Shown: positions 16,695-25,374 of the stretch, piece after piece
Layout: every line of letters starts with the position of its first letter
Position numbering within the stretch: the first letter of the stretch is position 1
Assembly (NCBI GenBank): GCA_964653595.1
Contig: CAZZHH010000012.1
Coordinates: 1 to 64,000, forward strand
Direction: 5' to 3'
Length of the DNA: 64,000 nt
DNA from: JBAXTE01 sp964653595
GTDB lineage: Bacteria > Bacteroidota > Bacteroidia > Bacteroidales > WCHB1-69
Notes under the pieces: model-generated
What the model was told of the DNA's origin: nothing
What the model saw: the letters and a program-made list of their open reading frames with translations, nothing else
Database searches by the model: none
Translations under genes and position numbers: made by a program

Positions 16695-18305
16695 TTATTG
16701 AGCAATGATCTTAGTAGTACTTAATATTTTATTTTGGATTATTCTTAAATAGTATATACCAGGAGTTAATTTCGCAAAAGTATGATCGAGTGAAAATTTC
16801 CCAATATTGACCTCTTTTGATACAATTTGATCTACTTTTCTTCCTGTAAAATCGAATAAATCGATGGTTAAATGGCCAGCTTTTTCAATTTCAACATCTA
16901 TAGTTATTGAGTTTACAAATGGATTAGGATATATCGATTGAGTAATAAATTTATTACTTTCTACTATAGATGATGGATTATACCAGATTGATCTATTATG
17001 AGCTGGTGAAGCTAATTGAGGTTGAAAATTGGGTGCAGTTAACTGAAAAGGATTCACTATGTTAACAAGATCATTTGTAGCAAGAGTATCGTTATTTCGA
17101 GTTGGTTCAAAGAAATAACTTCTAACAGCAGCTAATCTAATTAATGAATCGGTAGTTGCTGAGCCAATGCTAAAATATTTTCCACTTTTAGCTCCTGCTA
17201 TAATTGTGTGTTCAATTTTTAACTCATTAGACTGAGCATTAGCTTCTGATAGAGCTCCATCGATACATAATCCAGATGGATAACCTGCAAAAAAAGTATT
17301 ATAGATACTTAAAGCAGAATTTCTACGAATATGCATCGCTCTTTTGTAATTAGAATTTACTACATCAGATAATGTGGCAAGTGGACCAAAAACGCTAATA
17401 TTGCTAAAAGTAGCTGTAGTTTTGGGAGTACTTGTGCTACCGCTTGCGTCGTTGTCCGACTCAAAGCAATTAGAACCAGAGATATCTGCAGTGTTTGGAT
17501 CTCTTAAAACTACTCCAAATTGTACATTACCACAATATCCATTATCTGTGTCGAAGTCATCATCTAAACCACGAAAAGCAATTAGATATTTTGCGTTAAC
17601 TGCACCACCAAACCATTCAAAGGAATCATCATTTGCCATACTGATTTGAATATGGTCAATTTTTGTTTTGTTTCCAACACTATAAAAAGTCAATCCATTA
17701 ATTTCTTTGTTTGGTTGAAGAGCATATCCAGCATATTCAATTCTAACATAGCTCATTACACCTGAACTATCGGAATTATCACTGCCACCAAAAGTTGAAC
17801 GAATACCACCTTCCGCTGTACCTGATCCACCAGCTAGGTTGTTTATTCCGTTTCCACAAATCACCACTCCACCCCAGTCGCCACTAGCTCTAGACCCTAC
17901 AGGATTGTTTGAAGTAAATATTATTGGATTTGTAGAAGTGCCTTGGGCTATGATTTTTGAGCCCTTTTCAACAATAAGAGAAGCCGTTCCGTCGCCTCCG
18001 CGAATGATGGTGCCAGCAGGAATGGTTAGGGTTGCATTTTGCGTAACATAAACAAACCCTTGAAGTTTGTATACAATCGATGAGTTTAAAGTGGTATTGG
18101 TATAAATACTATCGGATAACGTAACTGTTGCAGTTGGATAATTAATAGCATCCGGATCAAAGTTTGCCCATCCCTGAGTCCAGTCATTAACACCATCAAA
18201 TGCTCCAATATAAGGCACTTGATCGAAGAAAGAATTGTTAATTTGAGCGTTTAAAGAGATAAAAACACTCAAAAGCATTCCTAAAAGAATAGATTGTTTT
18301 TTCAT
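16695..18305 (-). CDS. T9SS-secreted protein with C-terminal sorting domain
   Basis: 536-residue exported protein of unknown activity. The signal peptide ends SLNA with Gln next. The body has many Ser/Asn/Gly-rich strands (LQGFVYVTQNATLTIPAGTI, then GDWGGVVICGNGIN) that suggest a right-handed beta-helix-like fold. The last ~75 residues are a type A T9SS sorting domain (SIYPNPFVNSITIDV ... TPGIYYLRI), which sends the protein through the Por secretion system to the surface. ATG 18305 fits the signal peptide and a -7 box at 18354. It lies just downstream of the TonB receptor on the same strand (138 bases apart), suggesting a functional pair. Its own promoter box and terminator allow separate transcription. 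Confidence 0.85.
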   Translation of the reverse strand: MKKQSILLGMLLSVFISLNAQINNSFFDQVPYIGAFDGVNDWTQGWANFDPDAINYPTATVTLSDSIYTNTTLNSSIVYKLQGFVYVTQNATLTIPAGTIIRGGDGTASLIVEKGSKIIAQGTSTNPIIFTSNNPVGSRASGDWGGVVICGNGINNLAGGSGTAEGGIRSTFGGSDNSDSSGVMSYVRIEYAGYALQPNKEINGLTFYSVGNKTKIDHIQISMANDDSFEWFGGAVNAKYLIAFRGLDDDFDTDNGYCGNVQFGVVLRDPNTADISGSNCFESDNDASGSTSTPKTTATFSNISVFGPLATLSDVVNSNYKRAMHIRRNSALSIYNTFFAGYPSGLCIDGALSEANAQSNELKIEHTIIAGAKSGKYFSIGSATTDSLIRLAAVRSYFFEPTRNNDTLATNDLVNIVNPFQLTAPNFQPQLASPAHNRSIWYNPSSIVESNKFITQSIYPNPFVNSITIDVEIEKAGHLTIDLFDFTGRKVDQIVSKEVNIGKFSLDHTFAKLTPGIYYLRIIQNKILSTTKIIAQ

Positions 18306-18353
18306 TTTTTTTGTTTTTAAAATTTGCACAAGATTGTTTATTTATTTCTGAAA

Positions 18354-18361
18354 CAAATGTA
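18354..18361 (-). promoter_or_regulatory. -7 box (TACATTTG) before the T9SS cargo gene
   Basis: Perfect TAnnTTTG on the minus strand, 48 bases before the ATG at 18305, in the gap after the TonB receptor gene. A weak -33-like sequence at best. Confidence 0.45.
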
Positions 18362-18443
18362 CATTCTATATTTAAAGCATTAATTAACAGAATATTATCT
18401 TTATTTTATATGAATCTAACCCAAGTTAATTTGATGTTACCTA

Positions 18444-21305
18444 TTAAAAAGAAAATGAAACGCCGATGTTATATTGAATCCCTGGGAAAATTTGTTTTGT
18501 TACTTGGATTCTTTCCGACAAAACAGAAGGAGAAGTGCTCAAATGTACTTTTTCTTTCTGTTGAAAAGTGATAGATTGGTTTAATAAATTTTTCACACTG
18601 AATTTTACTAACATGTATTTTCCAAGATTCTTAGATATGGATAAATCTACTAACGATCGGGGCATTTCAAAAACATGAGGATCGTCGACAGTACCCACAT
18701 AGGATATTCTAGAGCCGATTACGTTAAATAATATGGCACATGAAAAACGAGCGGAATCGTTTTGATAAAACAACCCTGTATTAATAATATAAGGTGATTG
18801 TCCTTGCATAGGTCTACTTTTTTCACGTTCTAATGGATCTGTAATGGAAACAACACTTTTAATCAAGGAAGCATTGAAAACTACGCCAACATTTTTGATC
18901 CATGAAAGATAAATATTATGGATATTCATTGATTTAAACGATTTTCTGATATCCAATTCAACGCCATAACTCTCTGCATTTTCTGCATTTTTGAAACTAA
19001 TATTTTTTCCACTACCTGCATTAATAGAAACAGCTTCAATAGGGTTGGTGAACTTTTTATAAAAAACACCCATGTTGATCATTTCACTTTCAGAGGGATA
19101 AAATTCGTATCGAAAATCTACATTTTGAATATAAGCAGATTTTAAATTCGGATTTCCATACATTCCAGCTTTTTCCTCAAAATTGTAGAAGACATAAGGT
19201 GCAATTTCTCTAAATTCTGGTCTGTTGATGGTTTTTCCATAAGCTAACCGAATAATATTTTTGGTATTAAGTTGATAACTCAAATTAAAGGACGGGAAAA
19301 AATCAATCGTATCGCTAGTTTTATGAAATACCAGATAGTTTGCATTCTTGGTCGACAATAATAAGTTATAATTTTCAACTCTAACTCCTCCAGAAATATG
19401 GATTCTTTTCAGCAGGGTAAATTTAGTCATTATATAGGCTGCTTTTAACTCTGTGTGAGCATTATATGAATCGGAAGGGTTTGTAGCTTCATCAATTCTA
19501 ATTCCTTTGTTGCTATTGATATTTGTATCAGCAAACACTTCATTTACAGGCTTATATCCTAAATCCCAGGGAGTAGTATTATTTCTTACAAACCCGAAAA
19601 GTCTAGAATTAAACTCTCTCTCTTTGTTTTCGTAATTGACCCCTGCTTTAACGATCGGGGACCAATCTTTTCGCACATTTACTTTTTGAGTAAAATCTAA
19701 TGAAAACATATTAATTTGTTCATTCATAGAGGTAAACAATCTACCTGCTAATTCCGGATCAGCTCTATTTGGGAAGTATAAAGAATATTGATCATAATAT
19801 GGATTCTCGCTATCTTGTTCAAATCCCAACGTTTTTGTAAGTCTTCTAACATCTGGTTGATTTCGTTGGGTTAAAGAATAAGCATAAGTCCAATTTATAC
19901 TGCTATTCTCATTAAAAAACTTATGACTTCCATTCAATTGGCCACTATACAATCTTCGCTCGCTATAGCTAAGTTCGGTAGATTTAACAAAAACACCTCG
20001 ATTAAACTCAGCCCCCTCTCTTAAGGTAGTCTTTGAAACACCCTGCTGGTTAAAGATGTTTTTAAATTCAATTAAGTGTCTTTTGTCAATTGCCAATACC
20101 CAGTTCATTAGCCCATTCATAGTGACGGCATTGCTATAATTTTTATCGTTAAATTGGTACGACATTACACTTTTATCGTTGATTGTATCATAAGATATAT
20201 ATGAGGCAAGGTGATTTTGCGAAGAATTATAGTTGTTTGAATATGAAATAGAAGTAATATTTGATAAATTCATTTTAAATAACTTAAAATTTTGAGCAAA
20301 CAAAGCAGAAATACTTTGGTCAATAGGAGCTTTTGACTCACTACTTTCCCAAACTTTATTAAATGCACGTCCAAATTGAGTTCTTAAAACTCTATTTTCG
20401 GGAGTTGGGTTGTTGATAATCTGCTGGAATTCTTGAGTAGATGGAATTTCAGATGGAATGCTTCTAGACCCATCATCATAACCCAATCCATCTTTTTTCC
20501 CTCCTTGATACGATTGAAAAGATTTAAACGTAGTGGAAGTTTTATAGCCAGAGTTATACAAAACTAGAAACAAGTTTTTTTCAGCTATATTTTTGGTAAA
20601 AATATGGATATTTGCTCCTGCAAAATCTGCTGATAATTCGGGGGATGGTGTTTTATAAACCAATATTCTATCAATAGCACTGCTTGGAATTACATCAAAA
20701 GAGAATGATTTTACATCAGATTCAGAACTTGGAGTAGATGCCCCATTTAACCATACTGAATTATATCGTTCGTTTAATCCCCTAACTACAATAAATCGAT
20801 CGTCGATAATTGTAATTCCAGGAATTCTTTTTACAATTTCGGAAGCATCTTTATCTGAAGTTTTAGATATTTGTTGGGAGGACACACCAGAAACCACAGC
20901 ATCGCTATTTTTAATACTTGAAATCAAAGAGACATCCGTATCTTTCTTCCGTATAGCGGTAACTTCTAACCCTTTTATCGTAGAGACCTCCTCCTCTAGT
21001 TGAAAATTTAAAATGGTTGGCTGATTAGGTTTTACCACAACATTCTGAATTCGTTGTTTTTTGTAGGAAATGAAAGAGACAATAATGTTATAACTACGGG
21101 GTTTCAATGTTTTAATTTCGTATTCTCCATCCAGGTTAGTGGTAGTTCCTATCGTTGTGTTTTCCACATAAACATTTGCTCCAATAATTGTTTCTTTCGT
21201 CTTTTTATCTGTGACAACTCCTTTAATGGAACTTGTTTGAGCAGATAGGGAAAAATGGATTGAGAAAACAAAGAAGGTTAATATTAATTTAATGATTTGT
21301 TTCAT
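18444..21305 (-). CDS. TonB-dependent outer-membrane receptor
   Basis: 953-residue outer-membrane importer. Order of parts: signal peptide ending SLSA with Gln next; carboxypeptidase-regulatory-like domain (~25-105; IKGVVTDKKTKETIIGANVYV, DGEYEIKTLKPRSY); plug domain (~115-235; ASEIVKRIPGITIIDDRFIVVRG, VWLNGASTPSS); then a long beta-barrel ending in the aromatic GIQYNIGVSFSF. There is no SusD-like lipoprotein next to it, so it is not a classical Sus-type glycan transporter; a T9SS-exported protein follows instead. The substrate is unknown. ATG 21305 gives the best signal peptide. The gene is divergent from a stand-alone copy of its own N-terminal domain type at 21590. Confidence 0.93.
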   Translation of the reverse strand: MKQIIKLILTFFVFSIHFSLSAQTSSIKGVVTDKKTKETIIGANVYVENTTIGTTTNLDGEYEIKTLKPRSYNIIVSFISYKKQRIQNVVVKPNQPTILNFQLEEEVSTIKGLEVTAIRKKDTDVSLISSIKNSDAVVSGVSSQQISKTSDKDASEIVKRIPGITIIDDRFIVVRGLNERYNSVWLNGASTPSSESDVKSFSFDVIPSSAIDRILVYKTPSPELSADFAGANIHIFTKNIAEKNLFLVLYNSGYKTSTTFKSFQSYQGGKKDGLGYDDGSRSIPSEIPSTQEFQQIINNPTPENRVLRTQFGRAFNKVWESSESKAPIDQSISALFAQNFKLFKMNLSNITSISYSNNYNSSQNHLASYISYDTINDKSVMSYQFNDKNYSNAVTMNGLMNWVLAIDKRHLIEFKNIFNQQGVSKTTLREGAEFNRGVFVKSTELSYSERRLYSGQLNGSHKFFNENSSINWTYAYSLTQRNQPDVRRLTKTLGFEQDSENPYYDQYSLYFPNRADPELAGRLFTSMNEQINMFSLDFTQKVNVRKDWSPIVKAGVNYENKEREFNSRLFGFVRNNTTPWDLGYKPVNEVFADTNINSNKGIRIDEATNPSDSYNAHTELKAAYIMTKFTLLKRIHISGGVRVENYNLLLSTKNANYLVFHKTSDTIDFFPSFNLSYQLNTKNIIRLAYGKTINRPEFREIAPYVFYNFEEKAGMYGNPNLKSAYIQNVDFRYEFYPSESEMINMGVFYKKFTNPIEAVSINAGSGKNISFKNAENAESYGVELDIRKSFKSMNIHNIYLSWIKNVGVVFNASLIKSVVSITDPLEREKSRPMQGQSPYIINTGLFYQNDSARFSCAILFNVIGSRISYVGTVDDPHVFEMPRSLVDLSISKNLGKYMLVKFSVKNLLNQSITFQQKEKVHLSTSPSVLSERIQVTKQIFPGIQYNIGVSFSF

Positions 21306-21550
21306 GTCCGTTGCTTTAATTTTTATGCAAAAAAACAACCTATGTAATACTTTAGAATTAAAAAGATTTTAAGTTTAAGTTAACTTCTAAAAACACATTA
21401 ACGATGTAAAAAGGATACTTTAACAAACCATATTTAACAGTATTTCAATCTGTTACACTTAATAGTTTTATAGCAAGAAACTTTTTAAAGTCACATATAA
21501 ACTTAGGATTATGGTAAAATAAAGTTTATATTCACTTAATAATGCAACTC

Positions 21551-21558
21551 TATTTTTG
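21551..21558 (+). promoter_or_regulatory. -7 box (TATTTTTG) before the stand-alone regulatory-like domain gene
   Basis: Perfect TAnnTTTG, 32 bases before ATG 21590. It overlaps the first codons of a longer in-frame start at 21542, which is therefore excluded. It lies in the 284-base divergent region facing the TonB receptor. Confidence 0.5.
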
Positions 21559-21589
21559 CATCATAAAACAAAAACAAAAAAATCAAATT

Positions 21590-21934
21590 ATGAAAAATCA
21601 AATTATGAGCATATTATTAATCATGACCCTAACAACCTTAAGTGCAACTGCAATTCATGATGTATCCGTTGCTAATTCAAAATCGATGGTAACTGGAAAA
21701 ATTGTAGACATACATTCAGGAGAGAGTGTTGCTGGGGCATGCATTACCATATTAGAAACAAACACAAAAGTTTATACAGATTTAGATGGGAACTATGTCA
21801 TATCGAACTTAAATGCTGGTTCATATACATTACAAGTAAACATGATTTCTTATAAACAAAAAGGTGAAATTAAAATAGTTACTACTGCAGGGAATTCTGT
21901 TGATAAAAATATCGTAATTGAGTCTGAACTATAA
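21590..21934 (+). CDS. Stand-alone carboxypeptidase-regulatory-like domain protein
   Basis: 114-residue exported protein: a signal peptide of about 20 residues, then one CarboxypepD_reg-like beta-sandwich (VTGKIVDIHSGESVAGACITI, YTDLDGNYVISNLNAGSYTLQVN, ISYKQK) and nothing else. The domain closely parallels the N-terminal domain of the divergent TonB receptor (DGEYEIKTLKPRSYNIIVSFISYKKQ) but lacks plug and barrel. Possible roles are docking or regulation of the receptor, or it may be a relic of a receptor gene. It has an intact signal peptide, promoter box and stop codon, which argues against a simple pseudogene. The MORN gene follows after 50 bases. Confidence 0.8.
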   Translation: MKNQIMSILLIMTLTTLSATAIHDVSVANSKSMVTGKIVDIHSGESVAGACITILETNTKVYTDLDGNYVISNLNAGSYTLQVNMISYKQKGEIKIVTTAGNSVDKNIVIESEL

Positions 21935-21984
21935 AGGTATTAAATACTTAAATGTATAATGTTTATCATTTTAAAACAGCAAAT

Positions 21985-22443
21985 ATGCAAAAAACGAGCT
22001 GTGTTACAGCATTTTTACTTTCGATTGGATTAGCAGCAGGTGCTCAAAAGATAGAATATATAGATGGTCTCTATTTCAAAGGAAGAGAGCCATTTTGTGG
22101 AGTATATTCCGACACAAATCAGTTTGGAAATCTATTGCAAAAAATTTCTATCAAAGACGGAAAGTTAAATGGAAAAACAACCATTTTTCACAAAAACGGA
22201 ACCATCAAAGAGGAGCGTTATTACAAAGATGGGTTAAGAGATAGTATTTGGACAACTTGGTCGGATACAGGAATAAAATTAGCCAAAGCATCCTTTTTAC
22301 TTGATTTGAAAGATGGAAATTGGATTATTTGGGATGAAAAGGGAGTAAAAAGATACGATATGTACTACTTAAAAAGTGAGAAGACTGGAATTTGGAAAAT
22401 GTGGGATGAAAATGGAGTCCTTATCCAAGAAAAAAGATATTAA
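21985..22443 (+). CDS. Exported MORN-repeat protein
   Basis: 152-residue protein: a signal peptide ending AAGA with Gln next, then about four MORN_2 repeats (DGKLNGKTTIFHKNGTIKEERYY, DGLRDSIWTTWSDTG, DGNWIIWDEKGV, KTGIWKMWDENGV). It is similar in pattern to the lipoprotein at 8961 but without a lipobox. The in-frame ATG at 21952 would add 11 hydrophilic residues before the signal, so 21985 is preferred. It is probably cotranscribed with the upstream CarboxypepD_reg-like gene and ends at a strong bidirectional terminator. Function unknown. Confidence 0.82.
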   Translation: MQKTSCVTAFLLSIGLAAGAQKIEYIDGLYFKGREPFCGVYSDTNQFGNLLQKISIKDGKLNGKTTIFHKNGTIKEERYYKDGLRDSIWTTWSDTGIKLAKASFLLDLKDGNWIIWDEKGVKRYDMYYLKSEKTGIWKMWDENGVLIQEKRY

Positions 22444-22458
22444 TTCGCATTTTTTCAT

Positions 22459-22498
22459 AAAAAAGAGGCTTTGTCTAGAAAGACAAAGCCTCTTTTTT
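22459..22498. terminator. Bidirectional 18-bp hairpin terminator
   Basis: AAAAAAGAGGCTTTGTCT (22459-22476) and its exact complement (22481-22498) flank the tetraloop AGAA, with A and T tracts on either side. It lies between the convergent MORN gene (ends 22443) and the Trp/Tyr/His-rich protein gene (ends 22514), so it can serve both. Confidence 0.9.
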
Positions 22499-22513
22499 AT
22501 GAAAAACTACTAA

Positions 22514-23722
22514 CTATCTTTTACCTCCTGAACGGTTAGATCGGGATGTATTTCCACTAGATGGTTTAGTGGATGGTCTAGATTGTGAACCACGATCTAT
22601 GGATCCATTTCCTCTTTTTTCTCTTCCACCGGAGTAAGAACTATTTGACTCATTGTTACGGGTATTCCGATTGTTATTAGGATTTACTTCTCTTCGATTA
22701 GGTCTGTTGTCAATGGTTCCGCCAGACTCTCTTCGATTTGGTTTGTTGTCAAAATTTTGATTTGATCTTTCGTTTACACGATTTGTATTTTCTCTATTAT
22801 CTCTATTATAATCTCGGTTCGTATTTCTTGGTTTACTATAGTTTGTATTGTTACCATCTCTAGTATTGATTACTCTACTATTTCCGTCGGAACTTCTTTT
22901 ATTTGAATTGTTTGCAATATTATCGCGTCTGTTATTGCTATGATTCCTTCTATAATTTGCAACATCGTCTCTATGTCTATTTACCACTTGATAAGATGTT
23001 CTTCTATGAGGGCGATATGCTTCGTAAGCATTGTGTCCATAATGGTTGTAAGAATGATGATAATGATGATGATAGTGATAGCAATATCCATAATAGTGCG
23101 ACCAAGAATATGGATACCATGGGCTCCACCAACGAGGGTAATAATCCCAATACCAAGGAGAAACCCAAACTACATATGCAGGTGCATACATATATTGCAC
23201 GCTGGGCCAATACCAGGCATTAAACCACAAGTTTACAGAATAATAGCCAACAGAAGGGCCTCCCTTAGCATTCCCAGATTCAATCTCTTTATCGTTTTTA
23301 GGTTCAAAAATTATGTTTTCACCATAAATATCTTCATCCCCAACGATTTGTACCGAAACTTGATTATTCCCTTGTTTCTCGATTTCGATAACTGCAATAT
23401 CTTGAAACTCGGTTTTAGATACAGGTACTTGAAGAACGAGAGCATGAGCATCGCCTTTTACGTTATCAATAACTCTTATATAATCAATTTTTCCATCCTT
23501 GTTTAAATCAAGATTGTTGATTCGATTATTTTCAAGGTTAAGAGCCTTTTCAAATTCTTCTAGATTTTTGGCTGTTTTAAACATTTCCAAAGCGCCAGGG
23601 AGGCTAAAATTATCGCCTGGCAAGCCAGTACTATCAGCTTTAATGGAAGATAGGTCCTGTGCTTTTGTTTTAACTCCTATTGCTATGACTAAAGCAACAC
23701 CGATGATAAATATACGTTTCAT
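22514..23722 (-). CDS. Exported low-complexity Trp/Tyr/His- and Asn/Arg-rich protein
   Basis: 402-residue protein with a signal peptide ending KTKA with Gln next. Residues 40-150 form a compact domain containing an EF-hand-like calcium loop, DLNKDGKID, at 72-80. Residues ~160-215 are extraordinarily rich in Trp, Tyr and Pro (WYWPSVQYMYAPAYVVWVSPWY), a His/Tyr cluster follows (~215-240, including YHYHHHYHHSYNHYGH), and residues ~245-402 are a basic Asn/Arg/Ser-rich disordered tail. I know of similar uncharacterised exported proteins in Bacteroidota but no assigned function. The His cluster could bind metal, and the aromatic region could adhere to the envelope. It is monocistronic with a shared terminator. 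Confidence 0.85.
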   Translation of the reverse strand: MKRIFIIGVALVIAIGVKTKAQDLSSIKADSTGLPGDNFSLPGALEMFKTAKNLEEFEKALNLENNRINNLDLNKDGKIDYIRVIDNVKGDAHALVLQVPVSKTEFQDIAVIEIEKQGNNQVSVQIVGDEDIYGENIIFEPKNDKEIESGNAKGGPSVGYYSVNLWFNAWYWPSVQYMYAPAYVVWVSPWYWDYYPRWWSPWYPYSWSHYYGYCYHYHHHYHHSYNHYGHNAYEAYRPHRRTSYQVVNRHRDDVANYRRNHSNNRRDNIANNSNKRSSDGNSRVINTRDGNNTNYSKPRNTNRDYNRDNRENTNRVNERSNQNFDNKPNRRESGGTIDNRPNRREVNPNNNRNTRNNESNSSYSGGREKRGNGSIDRGSQSRPSTKPSSGNTSRSNRSGGKR

Positions 23723-23856
23723 GACACTATTTTTTATTTGGTTAATATTAATTTGTCAAATACAAATACCTAGCCAAAACAAAATCATTGAATTAAATTC
23801 ACAGAACTAAGAGTAATTATCCCAGTCAATCCAGTATTTTTAAACACTATAAAAAA

Positions 23857-24258
23857 TTAAAGGGATTCCTTTTCCTTTTTTGAACAATTACAAGTGTGAC
23901 CAGATAATTCATCAGGAATTTTTTCCGGATTTGAATACATGGGTAAACCTTCATCCGACCAAGCTAGGAGACCACCTTGAATAATAAAGATGTTTTTAAA
24001 TTTATGAGAAATCAAAATTTTAGCAGCTTTTTCGGAGCAAAAACCGACCATGCAGACCAATAAAATATCATTTTTCGATGGAATTTGAGAGCAGTGTTCT
24101 GGTAAGGTTTTTAATGGAAAATTAAAAATCCTATCACCGGCAATTCCTCTATCCGTAAATTCAAACTCTTCTCTTACATCGATAATAATAGCTCCATTTT
24201 TGTACATTTCACTGGCGCTCAAAGGAGACAAATAGTTATCGGGGCTTAATTTTTTCAT
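23857..24258 (-). CDS. Rhodanese-like domain protein
   Basis: 133-residue single rhodanese domain. It carries the IIIDVREEFEF opening motif (24-34) and the active loop beginning at C69 in LLVCMVGFCSEKAA, where CMVGFC replaces the common CxxGxR. The catalytic cysteine is present. The C-terminal tail has an extra CNC motif (HTCNCSKK), possibly a metal or persulfide site. Rhodanese domains carry sulfane sulfur; the substrate here is unknown. The start overlaps the stop of meaB (ATGA), so it is translationally coupled to it. Functional linkage to MeaB is not known to me. Confidence 0.88.
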   Translation of the reverse strand: MKKLSPDNYLSPLSASEMYKNGAIIIDVREEFEFTDRGIAGDRIFNFPLKTLPEHCSQIPSKNDILLVCMVGFCSEKAAKILISHKFKNIFIIQGGLLAWSDEGLPMYSNPEKIPDELSGHTCNCSKKEKESL

Positions 24259-25352
24259 CTTATCGTAAAATTTTTAAAAAACTTTTCAATTAATTCGTTT
24301 GCAGCAACGAATGGACTTTTAAGTCCTTCGGTTACTTCCTTTTCAAGATTCTCCATAATGGGTTTTACCTCTTTATCCAAATAAAAAGTATCTAAAAATA
24401 AATGATTAATAGCTTCATGAAAAGTATAAAGGTCCTGATCTTTCCGATGAGAATAGAAGAACCCATTATTCTGAGTTAATGACACAAATTGGTTAATTGC
24501 ATTCAGTATGTCGTCTATTCCAATTTTAGTATATGAAGAGCATGTTAAAGCCACAGGAGTCCATTTAGAGGGAGATGGAGGAAAAAGATGGAGAGCAGAA
24601 GAGTACTGCGCTTTTGCTAAATTAGCTTTTTGAATATTTTCGCCATCGGCTTTGTTAATAACTAAAACATCTGCCATTTCCATGATTCCTCTTTTGATTC
24701 CTTGTAATTCATCTCCAGCACCTGCCAACATCAGGAGTAGAAAAAAATCCACCATAGAGTGTACCGAAGTTTCGGATTGTCCAACACCAACCGTTTCTAC
24801 CACAATTCTGTCAAATCCAGCGGCTTCACATAAAATAATAGTTTCTCTGGTTTTGCGTGCTACGCCACCTAAAGTGCCCGCTGAAGGCGAAGGTCGTATA
24901 AAAGCATTATTGTCTACAGAAAGCTCTTCCATTCGGGTTTTATCGCCTAAAATGGAGCCTTTTGAGCGTTCACTACTTGGATCGATGGCTAACACTGCAA
25001 TTTTATGTCCTTTGCTAGTAAGAGTTTTACCAAAAGCTTCAATAAAAGTACTCTTTCCTACTCCTGGCACACCTGTAATTCCGATACGAACCGAATTTCC
25101 AGAAAAGGGGATACATTTTGCGATAATTTGTTGTGCAATCTCATTATGAGCAGGAAGAGAACTCTCTACCAAAGTGATAGCTTGACTTAAGATAACACGG
25201 TTCCTAGATAATATTCCTTCTACATATTCATCTACAGAAAGTACATTTTTTGTTTTTCTAATAGAACTAAAATTGGGATTTACAGAGGATGGCTGTTGAA
25301 CTCCTTGTTGAACAGAAAGTGCAGATTTATGATTTGAAGGTTCTATCGACAT
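24255..25352 (-). CDS. meaB: Methylmalonyl-CoA mutase-associated GTPase MeaB
   Basis: P-loop GTPase (ArgK/MeaB, G3E-type) that gates adenosylcobalamin loading and protects methylmalonyl-CoA mutase. Residues ~75-120 show Walker A GVPGVGKST and IAVLAIDPSSERSKGSILGDKTRM. Further motifs are ETVGVGQSE, the switch region DFFLLLMLAGAGDELQGIKRG and the base-specificity NKAD. 365 residues, normal for the family. The mutase subunits themselves are not in this window, but the carboxyltransferase at 14.9 kb belongs to the same propionate/methylmalonyl-CoA pathway. It sits between a MORN gene (22 bases upstream) and the overlapping rhodanese gene, all on the minus strand. Confidence 0.94.
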   Translation of the reverse strand: MSIEPSNHKSALSVQQGVQQPSSVNPNFSSIRKTKNVLSVDEYVEGILSRNRVILSQAITLVESSLPAHNEIAQQIIAKCIPFSGNSVRIGITGVPGVGKSTFIEAFGKTLTSKGHKIAVLAIDPSSERSKGSILGDKTRMEELSVDNNAFIRPSPSAGTLGGVARKTRETIILCEAAGFDRIVVETVGVGQSETSVHSMVDFFLLLMLAGAGDELQGIKRGIMEMADVLVINKADGENIQKANLAKAQYSSALHLFPPSPSKWTPVALTCSSYTKIGIDDILNAINQFVSLTQNNGFFYSHRKDQDLYTFHEAINHLFLDTFYLDKEVKPIMENLEKEVTEGLKSPFVAANELIEKFFKNFTIR

Positions 25353-25374
25353 CGTTTTTGGATATTAAGCAGGT

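Noticed and set aside
22940..23506. 188-codon open frame on the plus strand
   Set aside because: Lies entirely antisense to the low-complexity Trp/Tyr/His-rich gene; the hydrophobic Ile/Met-rich translation is a by-product of its codons. No signal, family motif or promoter.
24652..25149. 165-codon open frame on the plus strand
   Set aside because: Antisense to meaB, whose P-loop and GTPase motifs are unmistakable on the other strand.
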